Assembly: GCF_028475105.1 (NCBI RefSeq)
Contig: NZ_CP116936.1
Coordinates: 4,463,501 to 4,527,500 of the forward strand
Origin: Micromonospora sp. LH3U1
GTDB taxonomy: Bacteria; Actinomycetota; Actinomycetes; Mycobacteriales; Micromonosporaceae
Direction of reading: 5' to 3'
Length of the DNA stretch: 64,000 bases
This document shows, piece after piece, positions 23,105 through 31,836 of this stretch; the stretch's first letter is position 1; each line of letters starts with the position of its first letter. Made by a program: the position numbers and the translations under genes. The notes below the pieces were generated by a model. It was given only the letters and a program-made list of their open reading frames with translations. It made no database searches and was not told the origin of the DNA.

Positions 23105-24832
23105 TCAGTGTGAGTGACGGGGCACGTCACTGCCGCTGCCGCCGACGAGGAAGTCGAGGTCCGCGCCCTCATCGGCTTGCAGGACGTGCTCGCTGTACAG
23201 CCGCGCCCAGCCCCGGTCGGCCACCAACGGCGGTGGCTGCCAGACGGAACGGCGTTGTGCGAGTTCCGCGTCGTCGACCAGCAGGTCCAGACGCCGCGTC
23301 GGGACGTCGACTCGGACCAGATCGCCGGTGCGCACCAGCGCGAGAGGGCCGCCCACGGACGCCTCCGGGGCTACGTGCAGGACGCAGGTGCCGTACCCGG
23401 TGCCGCTCATCCGGGCGTCGGAGATCCGCACCATGTCCGTGATGCCGTCGGCGAGCAGCCGTCGTGGCATGGGCACGTTACCCACTTCCGGGAAGCCGGG
23501 GTAGCCGCGAGGTCCGGCGTTTCGCACCACGATCACCGTGTCGGGTGTGACATCGAGGTCCGGGTCGTCGGCGGCGACGACGTAGTCCTCGATCCGGTCG
23601 AAGACGAGCGCCGGTCCGGTGTGTTTGAGGAGGTGGGCGGAGGCGGCGGAGACCTTCAGCACGGCGCCGGACGGCGCGAGTGACCCGCGTAGCACCACGG
23701 TGCCCGAGCCGGCGGGCTGGAATGGCTCGGCCATGGTGCCGATGACCTGCCGGTTCCAGCACTGGACGCCGTCGATGTTGTCGGCCACGCTCTTGCCGCT
23801 GACGGTGACGTGGTCCAGGTGCAGCAGCGGGGCGATCTCCTTCATCACCACCGGAACACCGCCCGCGTAGGCGAAGTCCTCCATGAGGTACGCCCCGGAC
23901 GGCATCAGGTTGACGAGCATGGGCACGTCGGCGGTGAGCGTGTCGAAGTCCTCCAGGGTCAGGGGGACGCCGAGGCGTCCGGCAATCGCGAGCAGGTGTA
24001 CGACGGCATTGGTGGAACCGCCGATCGCGGCGTTCACCCGGATGGCGTTCTCGAACGCGTGCCGGGTCAGCACCGTGGACAGCCGTTGGTCGTGCTCGAC
24101 CATGGCGACGATCCGGCGTCCGGCGGCCTGCGCGAGCGCGTACCTCCGTGAGTCGACCGCCGGAACAGCGGCGGCTCCCGGCAGTTGCACGCCCAGCGCC
24201 TCGGTCACGCAGGCCATCGTGGAGGCGGTACCCATGGTCATACAGTGGCCACGGCTGCGGGACATGCCGACCTCCGCCTCCGCGCAGTCGCCCGCGGTCA
24301 TCCGACCGGCTCGCTGCTCCTCGGTGAAGCGCCAGACGACGGTGCCCGACCCGATGTCCTGGCCACGGAACTTACCGTTGAGCATCGGGCCGCCGGTGAT
24401 CATCAGAGTCGGTAGGTCGACGCTCGCCGCGCCCATCAGCAGGCCGGGCGTGGTCTTGTCACAGCCGGAGAGCAGGACCACCCCGTCGAGTGGATTGGCT
24501 CGGACCAGCTCCTCCAGCTCCATCGCCAGCAGATTGCGGTAGAGCATCGTCGTGGGTCGCATGAGGGGCTCGCCCAGGCTCATGGCGGGGAACTCCAGCG
24601 GCAGCCCGCCGCTCTCCCATACGCCCCGCTTCACCGAGTCGGCCAGGTCGCGCAGGTGGGCGTTGCAGGGTGTCAGCTCCGACCAGGTGGTGGCGATGCC
24701 GATCACCGGGCGACCGTCGAAGACGTCGTCCGCGAAACCCTGATTGCGCATCCAGGACCGATGGATGAAGCCGTTGCGGCCCTCCGCACCGAACCACTGC
24801 CCGCTGCGCAGCGGTCGATTCGTCGTCGACAT
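23105..24832 (-). CDS. IlvD/Edd-family sugar-acid dehydratase
   Basis: A 575-residue iron-sulfur dehydratase. Cluster ligands are C56 (LTPCNAHL), C124 (LSGCDKTTPG) and C197 (RSRGHCMTMGTAS), typical of the pentonate branch (L-arabinonate, D-xylonate, galactonate) rather than branched-chain biosynthesis. It would convert a pentonate to 2-keto-3-deoxypentonate. Start ATG 24832 is chosen for GGAGAGG upstream; an in-frame GTG two codons earlier lacks spacing. The semialdehyde dehydrogenase and FAH-family genes upstream on the same strand provide the next two steps of a Weimberg-type route to 2-oxoglutarate. The IclR regulator diverges beyond them. Sugar identity is not fixed by sequence. Confidence 0.85.
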   Translation of the reverse strand: MSTTNRPLRSGQWFGAEGRNGFIHRSWMRNQGFADDVFDGRPVIGIATTWSELTPCNAHLRDLADSVKRGVWESGGLPLEFPAMSLGEPLMRPTTMLYRNLLAMELEELVRANPLDGVVLLSGCDKTTPGLLMGAASVDLPTLMITGGPMLNGKFRGQDIGSGTVVWRFTEEQRAGRMTAGDCAEAEVGMSRSRGHCMTMGTASTMACVTEALGVQLPGAAAVPAVDSRRYALAQAAGRRIVAMVEHDQRLSTVLTRHAFENAIRVNAAIGGSTNAVVHLLAIAGRLGVPLTLEDFDTLTADVPMLVNLMPSGAYLMEDFAYAGGVPVVMKEIAPLLHLDHVTVSGKSVADNIDGVQCWNRQVIGTMAEPFQPAGSGTVVLRGSLAPSGAVLKVSAASAHLLKHTGPALVFDRIEDYVVAADDPDLDVTPDTVIVVRNAGPRGYPGFPEVGNVPMPRRLLADGITDMVRISDARMSGTGYGTCVLHVAPEASVGGPLALVRTGDLVRVDVPTRRLDLLVDDAELAQRRSVWQPPPLVADRGWARLYSEHVLQADEGADLDFLVGGSGSDVPRHSH

Positions 24833-24921
24833 CAGCACACCTCTCCGTCATCCGTCCGGCCGTGCGCATGCGCGGCGATCAATGAGTGCTCGATGGTTTG
24901 GCGGGTCACCTTCCAGTGCGG

Positions 24922-26439
24922 CTATTCCACCGCTGACTCCAACCTCCCGTCGACTCGCCGGGGAATGGCGGCGTACCCGTCGCGCAGTTCCTCGGGAAGG
25001 ATCCATTCCGGAGCGTCCTGCCAGGCCAGCGGGCGAAGGAACCGCCGGATCGAGGTGGCGCCCACCGAGGTGTGCACGGCGTTGGTCGACGGCCAGGGCC
25101 CGCCGTGGTGCTGGGCCCACGACACCCGGACACCGGTGGGATACCCGTCGAAGACGATGCGACCCGAGTGGGCGGCGAACACGTCGACCAGCCGACGCAC
25201 GACTGCGGCGTCGTCGCTGGGTCCGCAGTGGAGGGACCCGGTCAACGACGGCGGGATGGTTGCCAGCACGGCGTCGAGGTCGGCGACATCCTGATAACGG
25301 ACCACGACCATGAGCGGGCCGAAGCACTCGTCGGCGATCTCGGCGGTCAGGCCCGGCAGACCGACCTCCAGGAGCCTCGGCGCGGCGGTGAAACCAGCAC
25401 CAGGGTCGCCCTGGGAGCGCGCCGAGACCCGAGCGCCGGCCCGCTCGAACGCCGCAGCCTGGTCCTCGTACGCGTCACGGATGCGCTCGTTCAGCAGGAC
25501 CGTGCCGCCCGAGGCGGCGACGCTCCCCCGCAGCACGTCGACCAGGTGCTCACCGCCCGGATCCGACGGGATGAACGCCAGCCCCGGTTTGGTGCACAGC
25601 TGACCACCCGAAGCCGTGAAGGAGGCGAACAGCCCTTCGGCGATCTGGTCTCCCCGGTCGGCGGCCGCGCCGGGTAGGACGACGATCGGGTTCACGCTGC
25701 TCAGCTCGGCGTAGAGCGGAATCGGGTCAGCCCGTTCGTCGATGGCCGCCTGGATGGCGCGAGCGGCGCCGACCGAGCCCGTCAAGGCTGCGGCGCGGAC
25801 CGTGGGGTGGCGCACCAGCGAGCGGCCGGCCTGCTCCCCGTACACGGTCGCGATCACACCCTCGGGGCCGCCGATGTCGCGGATGGCCGACTGGATCGCG
25901 TCGGCAGAGGCGTGCGACGTCAGCGGGTGCGACGGGTGGGCCTTCAGGACCGTGGGACAACCCGCCGCGAGTGCGGAGGCGGTGTCGCCCCCGGCGACCG
26001 AGAAGGCGAACGGGAAGTTGCTGGCCCCGAAGACGGCGACCGGCCCGAGAGGTACGAGCATCCGCCGCAGGTCCGGGCCACGTCCGAGCGGTGTGTCGGC
26101 GGCGTGGTCAATGGCCGCCTCGACGTACCCTCCGTCACGCAGCACGTCGCCGAACATCCGGAACTGGACCGCCGCCCGCGTGAGTTCCTGGTCGAGTCGC
26201 GCGTGGCTCAGCCCGGTCTCCGCCTCCGCGGCTGCGACCAGGTCCACGCGACGGGACTCCAGGGACGCGGCGATCGCGTCCAGCATCTCCGCTCTGCCGA
26301 GTCTCCCGAGGCCGGACAGCCACTGCGCGGCCTGGGACGCCTGGCCGGCGATCACCTCCAGCCGAGACTCGTCCGTCTCCGTGAGATCCGTCGCGCGACG
26401 GTGGCCGTCGCGCGGATCGACCGTGCTGACCGCGTTCAC
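24922..26439 (-). CDS. 2-oxoglutarate semialdehyde dehydrogenase-like ALDH
   Basis: A 505-residue aldehyde dehydrogenase of the ketoglutarate-semialdehyde (KGSADH) branch. The catalytic Cys is in ASGGQLCTKPGLAF, the general-base Glu in YAELSSVNP, and the cofactor-binding region includes FGASNFPFAFSVAGGDTASA. It would oxidise 2-oxoglutarate semialdehyde with NAD(P)+, the last step of pentonate degradation. The GTG start at 26437-26439 overlaps the FAH-family stop as GTGA and has GAGAGGA upstream, so the two genes are translationally coupled. Longer frames upstream lie within the neighbouring gene. Confidence 0.88.
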   Translation of the reverse strand: MNAVSTVDPRDGHRRATDLTETDESRLEVIAGQASQAAQWLSGLGRLGRAEMLDAIAASLESRRVDLVAAAEAETGLSHARLDQELTRAAVQFRMFGDVLRDGGYVEAAIDHAADTPLGRGPDLRRMLVPLGPVAVFGASNFPFAFSVAGGDTASALAAGCPTVLKAHPSHPLTSHASADAIQSAIRDIGGPEGVIATVYGEQAGRSLVRHPTVRAAALTGSVGAARAIQAAIDERADPIPLYAELSSVNPIVVLPGAAADRGDQIAEGLFASFTASGGQLCTKPGLAFIPSDPGGEHLVDVLRGSVAASGGTVLLNERIRDAYEDQAAAFERAGARVSARSQGDPGAGFTAAPRLLEVGLPGLTAEIADECFGPLMVVVRYQDVADLDAVLATIPPSLTGSLHCGPSDDAAVVRRLVDVFAAHSGRIVFDGYPTGVRVSWAQHHGGPWPSTNAVHTSVGATSIRRFLRPLAWQDAPEWILPEELRDGYAAIPRRVDGRLESAVE

Positions 26440-27647
26440 AGCAGTCCTCTCTTCACCAGATTGCCCATGAGATCTCGGACGCCGAACTGCCAGGGCTCGC
26501 ATTCCTCGGCGTACCGCACGCGGTTGACCAGGGTGCCGAGCGCCGGGCAACTGATGCGCACCACGTCGTCGACCTTGTGGGTGAAGCCCTCACCGGGGCG
26601 GTCCCGGTCCTGGATGGGCGCGAACATGGTGCCGAGCATCAGCGCGGCGCCGTCGGGATACTGGTGGTGCGGACCGATCAGCTGCCGCACCAGCGCCTCC
26701 GGGTCGCGCGACATCCGTGTCATCTCCGAGACGGCCTCCAGTTGGAAGCCGTCCACACCGCGGACCTTCAGACTGACCTCTAGCTCGCGCACCCGATCCA
26801 GGCCGAATCGCTCGTCGAACAGCCGGATCATCGGACCGAGGGCACACGAGGCGTTGTTGTCCTTCGCCAGGGGAAGCAGGAGCGCAGAGCGGCCCTCGAC
26901 ATCCCGCAGGTTCACGTCGTTGCCGAGGGTGGCGCCGACGATCCGCCCACTGGACTGGATGATCAGCGTGACCTCGGGTTCCGGGTTGTTCCAGGTCGAC
27001 GCGGCGAGCACGCCGACCGGAACGGCGGTGCCGACGGCGGAGAGGATCTGACCCTTGGTGAAGATCTCGGCGTCCGGTCCGATTCCCACCTCCAGGTACT
27101 GGCTCCAGATGCCCTCGGCGACCAGCAGCCTCTTGAGCTGTCTCGCCTCCGCCGAGCCCGGAGTCAGGCTGTGCAGGTCGTCGCCGATGTCGGCGAGCAT
27201 CCGGCGACGGATGTCCGTCGCGAGCACCAGGTCTCCCCGTGCCCGTTCCTCGATGACGCGTTCGATCATCGAGACGGCAAAGGTCACGCCGGCGGCCTTG
27301 AGCGCCTGGAGGTCGACCGGGGCGAGTAGCCAGGGCCGGGTATGGTCACGGGTCCCGGCACCGGTGTTGGCCAGAATCTCCTCGAAGCCACCCACCCGCG
27401 GCCCGTCGAGCCCGGCCACCGTAGCGGCGGGATCGGGGAGCTCGCAGATGTCCCGGACAGTCGCGAACCGGTGGCTGATGTCGATGACCTCGCCACCTCG
27501 GACGGTCACGGGTGAGGGGCCGTCGACGGACGGGTCCCAGATCCGGCCGAGGAGGACGCCGTCGTCGGCATCGTTCGGCAGCGCCTCCGCAGAGGTCCCG
27601 AACCAGTCTGCATCTGCGGCCAGCCCGCGGGGCTGTGGCACCGTCAT
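26436..27647 (-). CDS. Fumarylacetoacetate hydrolase-family protein, likely 2-keto-3-deoxypentonate dehydratase
   Basis: A 403-residue FAH-fold enzyme. The core GATLGNDVNLRDVEGRSALL followed by AKDNNASCALGPMIRLFD is typical of the XylX/KdpD group that dehydrates 2-keto-3-deoxy-pentonates to 2-oxoglutarate semialdehyde with a divalent metal. It is longer than hydrolase members because of an N-terminal domain. First gene of a three-gene leftward operon, with its start 233 nt from the IclR start. The downstream dehydrogenase overlaps its stop. Assignment to the Weimberg-type step comes from the gene set and these motifs. Confidence 0.82.
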   Translation of the reverse strand: MTVPQPRGLAADADWFGTSAEALPNDADDGVLLGRIWDPSVDGPSPVTVRGGEVIDISHRFATVRDICELPDPAATVAGLDGPRVGGFEEILANTGAGTRDHTRPWLLAPVDLQALKAAGVTFAVSMIERVIEERARGDLVLATDIRRRMLADIGDDLHSLTPGSAEARQLKRLLVAEGIWSQYLEVGIGPDAEIFTKGQILSAVGTAVPVGVLAASTWNNPEPEVTLIIQSSGRIVGATLGNDVNLRDVEGRSALLLPLAKDNNASCALGPMIRLFDERFGLDRVRELEVSLKVRGVDGFQLEAVSEMTRMSRDPEALVRQLIGPHHQYPDGAALMLGTMFAPIQDRDRPGEGFTHKVDDVVRISCPALGTLVNRVRYAEECEPWQFGVRDLMGNLVKRGLL

Positions 27648-27724
27648 GAGCCGCTCCCCAGCTTGGAGAAGGACTGCTCGTCCCGAGGACGGATGTCGCA
27701 GGCCGCGGAGCGCCAGGGCGCATC

Positions 27725-27840
27725 CGTTGCCTGATCTTCAGGTAGCGGGATCGACAAATTTGCAACGATCGTAGCGTCATGTGCAACGCTGTCAAGCGCC
27801 GGATGCGCGTAACGTCAACTAGATTGCACAGGATGCAACG
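27725..27840. promoter_or_regulatory. Cluster of TGCAACG boxes between the pentonate operon and IclR
   Basis: TGCAACG occurs at 27761-27767, 27782-27788 and 27834-27840, with the inverted form CGTTGC at 27725-27730. TTGCA-CAGGA-TGCAA at 27824-27838 is a 15-bp palindrome of the size bound by IclR-family dimers. The boxes fill the gap between the FAH-family start and the IclR start and are the likely operators for both directions. Confidence 0.55.
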
Positions 27841-27880
27841 GCAGCGGAGGTGCCGCCGTCGCTTGAGGGGAGACCCAGCC

Positions 27881-28702
27881 TTGGCGCAATCGATTCGCCG
27901 CGCGATCGACCTCATCCGCCGATCGGCGGAGCACCCGCTGTCCCTCACCGAGGCCGCGGACGTGCTCGGCGTCCACAAGTCGACGGCCCTACGGATCCTG
28001 CAGACGCTGGAGGCCGAGCGCTTCGTGCGCCGCACCGGCGCGGGCACCTACGTGCTCGGCAGCGGGCTGATCGAGCTGTCCGAGCTTGCGCTGGGCTCGA
28101 TGGACCTGCGCCAGTTCGCCGCCGCGCACCTCCGTGCGCTGCAACGCGAGACCGGCCACACCGTGCATCTGGCGCAACTGACCGGCGACGAGATCATCTA
28201 CATCGACAAAGTCGACAGCCCGGCGTTCGACGCCGTCAAGCTGCCGTCCCGGGTGGGGCGCGCGGTGTCGATCTACGCGAGCGCCGTCGGCAAGACGATC
28301 CTGGCCTACCTACCTCCGCAGGAACGCAACCGTCTCCTCGCACGCGTCGTCTTCGAGAGGTTCACCGACACCACCCTCGCCGATCACGACTCCCTCGAAG
28401 CCGAACTCGCCCGCATCCGCGAACACGGCTGGACCGCGGACAACGGCGAGCACGACGCCTACGTGATGTGCGTCGCCGCACCGATCAGGGATTCGCGAGG
28501 GGCGGTCATCGCCGCCGCCTCGCTCACCGCGATCGAGGTCATCGCAAGCCTCGACCAGCTGAAGAGCAAGCTTCCTCTGCTACTGGAGACTGCGAACCAA
28601 ATTTCGTACGAACTCGGCTACGCCCCGCCGTCCCCGCAAGCCCGGACAGCCAGTCGATTGATGAACGTCACAGCTGACGATCGAGGGAGTACGCGGATCT
28701 GA
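27881..28702 (+). CDS. IclR-family regulator of the pentonate operon
   Basis: A 273-residue regulator with an N-terminal winged helix (residues 2-65, LTEAADVLGVHKSTALRILQ) and a C-terminal IclR ligand domain (about 80-250, with GRAVSIYASAVGKTILAYLP and AAPIRDSRGAVIAAASLT). The start is taken as TTG 27881: it has GAGGGGAG upstream, and the protein then begins AQSIRRAID as in other family members. A 34-codon longer frame exists but would read through the operator region. It diverges from the dehydratase operon, so a pentonate or keto-deoxypentonate is the expected effector. Confidence 0.85.
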   Translation: MAQSIRRAIDLIRRSAEHPLSLTEAADVLGVHKSTALRILQTLEAERFVRRTGAGTYVLGSGLIELSELALGSMDLRQFAAAHLRALQRETGHTVHLAQLTGDEIIYIDKVDSPAFDAVKLPSRVGRAVSIYASAVGKTILAYLPPQERNRLLARVVFERFTDTTLADHDSLEAELARIREHGWTADNGEHDAYVMCVAAPIRDSRGAVIAAASLTAIEVIASLDQLKSKLPLLLETANQISYELGYAPPSPQARTASRLMNVTADDRGSTRI

Positions 28703-28740
28703 CGCCGCCTTGGGCGGGCACAGCGGGTGCGGCGCCTGAT

Positions 28741-29268
28741 CTACGGGGTGGGCGTGCTGCGTTGGCGTTGGTAGTGGCGGGCGGCTTTGGCGCGACCGCC
28801 GCACCCGTCCATGGAGCACCAGCGCCGGGTGCCGTTGCGCGACGTGTCGTAGAAGTGCAGGACGCAGGCGGGGTTGCCGCAACGTCGGATTCGAGTGGGT
28901 TGCTGGCGCAGCAGGTCCAGGTAGTTGGTGACCGCCCGCCAGGACGGGAGCCAGCCGGCGTCGACGTCGTGGTGCTCGTGCACGGTCGCCTGGCGAAGCG
29001 TGTGGCGCGAGGCGCCGTGGGCGAGGATCGCATTGATGTCCCGTTCGGCGTCCTGGCCGGGTTGTTCGAGGACGCGGCGCAGCGCCGAACGCGCTTGGCG
29101 CAATGGAACCTCCACCGATGTGGGGTCGCCCGCCAGACGGTGCTCAGCAAGCCATCCCTGCAGCCCGTCGGGTTCGTCGAACAGGTCGACCGTGCGGCCA
29201 CGCTCGACCCACTGGGTGTTGACCAGGTCCAGGGCGAGGGGTTCACCCACCAGCGGTCGCCGCGTCAT
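28741..29268 (-). CDS. ABATE/CGNR zinc-finger regulator
   Basis: A 175-residue protein with an N-terminal ABATE stress-response domain (LALDLVNTQWVERGRTVDLF) and a C-terminal CGNR zinc finger. The finger reads RCGNPACVLHFYDTSRNGTRRWCSMDGCGGRAK split by a loop, with cysteines in the usual C-x4-C and C-x4-C arrangement. Such proteins are probable DNA-binding regulators in actinomycetes. ATG 29268 follows AAGGTTGG. It diverges from the PPOX operon; paired TTGACAG sequences lie between them. Confidence 0.85.
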   Translation of the reverse strand: MTRRPLVGEPLALDLVNTQWVERGRTVDLFDEPDGLQGWLAEHRLAGDPTSVEVPLRQARSALRRVLEQPGQDAERDINAILAHGASRHTLRQATVHEHHDVDAGWLPSWRAVTNYLDLLRQQPTRIRRCGNPACVLHFYDTSRNGTRRWCSMDGCGGRAKAARHYQRQRSTPTP

Positions 29269-29295
29269 GCGACCAACCTTACCACCGTTCGCCGT

Positions 29296-29345
29296 TTGAC
29301 AGGTTAGTCGGATTGTCGTAGCTTCTTACCAGTGAAAGCTGTCAA
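29296..29345. promoter_or_regulatory. Divergent promoter region with inverted TTGACAG
   Basis: On the plus strand TTGACA (29296-29301) and TAGCTT (29319-29324) are 17 nt apart, a plausible promoter for the PPOX operon. TTGACAG at 29296-29302 recurs inverted as CTGTCAA at 29339-29345, placing a second -35 for the leftward CGNR gene. The two promoters would overlap, so transcription in the two directions may interfere. Confidence 0.4.
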
Positions 29346-29489
29346 GACGGTTAGGGGCAGTGGCGGTTGCGCCTCGGCGTGGGTCCTTCGTGCCGGTCAT
29401 CCCACCGAGCGGCGCTTCCATCGCCCCCCTGCCCGCCGGGCAGGCAGTTGTCGCCGCTCGCCTCGGCCCTCACCCGGAAGACGTCCGTC

Positions 29490-30173
29490 ATGCCACATCG
29501 CTACCTGCAAGAACTGACCACTGCGTCGGTAATCGCCGCCCAACAGCGCTACGGCAGCCGACCCGCCATCCAACGTATGGTCGCCGGCTGGGACACCGAC
29601 GCGATGCTCGGCACCGATGAGGCCGCCTTCATCGCCGAACGCGACAGCTTCTATCTCGCCACGGTCAGCGAGAACGGCTGGCCGTACCTGCAGCACCGCG
29701 GCGGCCCACCCGGCTTCCTGCACGCCCTCGATCCTGTTGACGGCCACAGCGTCCTCGGCTGGGCCGACCTGCGCGGTAACCGGCAATATCTGTCGGTCGG
29801 CAACCTCGCCACATCACCCCGAGTGTCACTGCTGCTCATGGACTACGCCCACCAACGCCGCCTCAAAATCATCGGCACGGCCCGCGTCATCGATGTGCGC
29901 GACGGGAAGTCCGCGGATCTGCTGAATCGGCCGATCGCGCCCGCGCAACTGGGCAAAATGGAACGGCTGATCACCGTCGACGTACACGGCTACGACTGGA
30001 ACTGCCCCCAACACATCACGCCTCGTTTCAGCGAAGGGGAACTCTCCGACGCACTCGCACCGATCCGTGACGAACTCGCCAGCCTCCGCGCGGAGAACCA
30101 CGCCCTACGCGAGCAACTGCACGGCCGCACCCTCCCCGACCAGCGCCGAGACAGGGACAGCCATGAGCACTGA
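29490..30173 (+). CDS. Pyridoxamine 5'-phosphate oxidase-family flavoprotein
   Basis: A 227-residue split-barrel FMN-type protein. The barrel lies at about residues 40-160 (FIAERDSFYLATVSENGWPY, HRGGPPGFLHALD, GNRQYLSVGNLATSPRVSLL). A helical C-terminus follows that ends in a short coiled coil (IRDELASLRAENHALREQL). The conserved YLATVSENGWPYLQHRGG region is typical of the PPOX/general-stress group. ATG 29490 has GGAAG upstream; the longer frame is arginine-rich and unlikely. It overlaps the next gene by 11 nt. Role probably redox or F420/FMN-dependent; substrate unknown. Confidence 0.82.
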   Translation: MPHRYLQELTTASVIAAQQRYGSRPAIQRMVAGWDTDAMLGTDEAAFIAERDSFYLATVSENGWPYLQHRGGPPGFLHALDPVDGHSVLGWADLRGNRQYLSVGNLATSPRVSLLLMDYAHQRRLKIIGTARVIDVRDGKSADLLNRPIAPAQLGKMERLITVDVHGYDWNCPQHITPRFSEGELSDALAPIRDELASLRAENHALREQLHGRTLPDQRRDRDSHEH

Positions 30174-30645
30174 CTCCCACGACACGAGCCCACCGCTGCG
30201 ACACCCATTGCCCCCATTCACCGCCGAAACCGCTCGAATCAAGGTTCAGGCCGCCGAGGACGCCTGGAACAGCCGCGACCCCCAGCGCGTCGCCGCCGCC
30301 TACACACCCGACAGCACCTGGCGCAATCGGTCGACCTTCCTGACCGGCCGCGACGAGATCGAAGCGTTTCTGACTGACAAGTGGGAACGGGAACTCGACT
30401 ATGTGCTGCGCAAACAGCTGTGGGCGTTCCACCAGAACCGCATCGCCGTACGGTTCCAGTACGAGTGGCACGACACCGCCGGCCAATGGTGGCGCAGCTA
30501 CGGCAACGAACAGTGGGAGTTCGACGATCGCGGCTTCATGCGCCGCCGCGAAGCCAGCATCAATGACGTCCCCATCACCGCAGACCAGCGCCGCATCCAC
30601 GGCCGGCGGGCCCCTGCAGACGACACCGACATACCGCTTCGGTGA
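30163..30645 (+). CDS. DUF1348 / SnoaL-like NTF2-fold protein
   Basis: A 160-residue NTF2-like protein matching DUF1348: AEDAWNSRDPQRVAAAYTPDSTWRNR and REEASINDVPI-like C-terminal motifs are visible. The fold forms a cone-shaped pocket that binds small hydrophobic molecules; the family has no firm activity. It overlaps the PPOX gene by 11 nt and precedes the MBL gene by 53 nt, so the three form an operon. Start ATG 30163 follows ACAGGGACAGCC. Confidence 0.85.
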   Translation: MSTDSHDTSPPLRHPLPPFTAETARIKVQAAEDAWNSRDPQRVAAAYTPDSTWRNRSTFLTGRDEIEAFLTDKWERELDYVLRKQLWAFHQNRIAVRFQYEWHDTAGQWWRSYGNEQWEFDDRGFMRRREASINDVPITADQRRIHGRRAPADDTDIPLR

Positions 30646-30698
30646 CACGACCACCGGCAGGTCGGCGGAGTGCACACAGGGACATCAAGGAGAAAAAC

Positions 30699-31454
30699 AT
30701 GGACAAGCTGACCGTGCACGCCATCGGCGGGCCGACCGCCGTCCTCGACTACGCGGGCTCGCGCGTCGTGTTGGACCCGACCTTCGACGAACCGCGGACG
30801 TACCAGAACGGACCGGTCACCGCGACCAAGCTGACCGGCCCGAGCGCCCCGCCCGAGGACCTCGACCAGGCCGATGTGGTGCTCGTGTCGCACGAGCACC
30901 ACATCGACAACCTCGACATCTCCGGACGGGAATATGCGCGGCAGGCCCGCCGGGTGTTCACCACCACGGCGGGGGCACCGAATCTCGGCCCCGAAGCCAT
31001 CGGCCTCCGACTGTTCGAGCACGCCGAGGCCGGCGGCATGCGCGTCACGGTGGTTCCGGCGCTGCACGGTACGCCGGAGATCGGCGTGGTCAACGGCCCG
31101 GTGATCGGATTCGTCCTGGAGGCTGATGGCTGGCCGACGGTCTACGTCAGCGGTGACAACGCCTCACTGGATGTCGTGGCGGTTGTCGCGGAACAGTTTC
31201 CGGCGATCGAGATCGCGATCCTCAACCTCGGCGCGGCCCGGATCGCGGTACGCGGCGACGGGTTCCTCACCTTGACGGCGGAACTGGCGGCACGAGCGGC
31301 GGCCCTGCTCGGAGTCAGGGCTGTGGTCCCAGTCCACCAGGACGGTTGGGGCCACTACACCCAGGATGCCGATGACGTCGTGCGTGCCTTCGAGAAGGCG
31401 GGCCTGAGGGACGTCCTCATCGACCTGCGGCCCGGCGATTCGGCGAGCATCTGA
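30699..31454 (+). CDS. Metallo-beta-lactamase-fold hydrolase, UlaG-like
   Basis: A 251-residue MBL-fold protein of the L-ascorbate-6-phosphate-lactonase-like group. Metal ligands are visible in LVSHEHHIDNLD (residues 60-71), the His in PALHGTPEIG, the Asp in YVSGDNASLD and the His in VPVHQDGWGH. It starts at ATG 30699 with an ideal AAGGAG upstream. As the third gene after a PPOX flavoprotein and an NTF2-like protein it may hydrolyse a product of that pathway. Substrate unknown. Confidence 0.87.
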   Translation: MDKLTVHAIGGPTAVLDYAGSRVVLDPTFDEPRTYQNGPVTATKLTGPSAPPEDLDQADVVLVSHEHHIDNLDISGREYARQARRVFTTTAGAPNLGPEAIGLRLFEHAEAGGMRVTVVPALHGTPEIGVVNGPVIGFVLEADGWPTVYVSGDNASLDVVAVVAEQFPAIEIAILNLGAARIAVRGDGFLTLTAELAARAAALLGVRAVVPVHQDGWGHYTQDADDVVRAFEKAGLRDVLIDLRPGDSASI

Positions 31455-31836
31455 CACCGGCGAGGCCAACACCCCGACATCACCGACCTGGAACTCCTGG
31501 CGCTCCTCGCCGCCAACGCGGACAGCTCCACGTTGACCGCCCGACGGCGGTAGGCCGCGACGGCTGCGCGAAGGACCAGCCTGAGCTGGCAACCAGGCCA
31601 GAGACCGCGCCTATCGACAATGTGCGGGCGGCCACCGATCGGGGGTGAAGAGGCTCTTACCGCTGATCACGACGCACCCGAACATGTCGCCGAGGACCGC
31701 TCGTTGATGGTCCGTGAGGGGATTCACGAGTGCCACGTCGCTGCCCGCCAGTACGAAGGTCGGTGGCTCGGCCGGTTGTCGCCGCACCGGGCCATGGCGC
31801 CAGACGAGCACCCGGACGCCTGATCTCGAAGGGCTT
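31455..31836. other. Intergenic stretch with a possible gene remnant
   Basis: No convincing intact gene is seen here. In frame with and directly after the MBL stop is a 32-codon open stretch (31455-31553) encoding HPDITDLELLALLAANADSS and ending in a stop; this looks like a fragment of a helix-rich protein. On the minus strand an 83-codon frame at 31611-31862 contains VLVWRHGPVRRQPAEPPTFV and could encode a small protein, but it overlaps the HEAT-like gene end and has no clear start signal. Confidence 0.25.

Noticed and set aside
31620..31823. 67-codon plus-strand frame in the gap after the MBL gene
   Set aside because: No start signal, and the opposite strand is equally open; neither was accepted as a gene.
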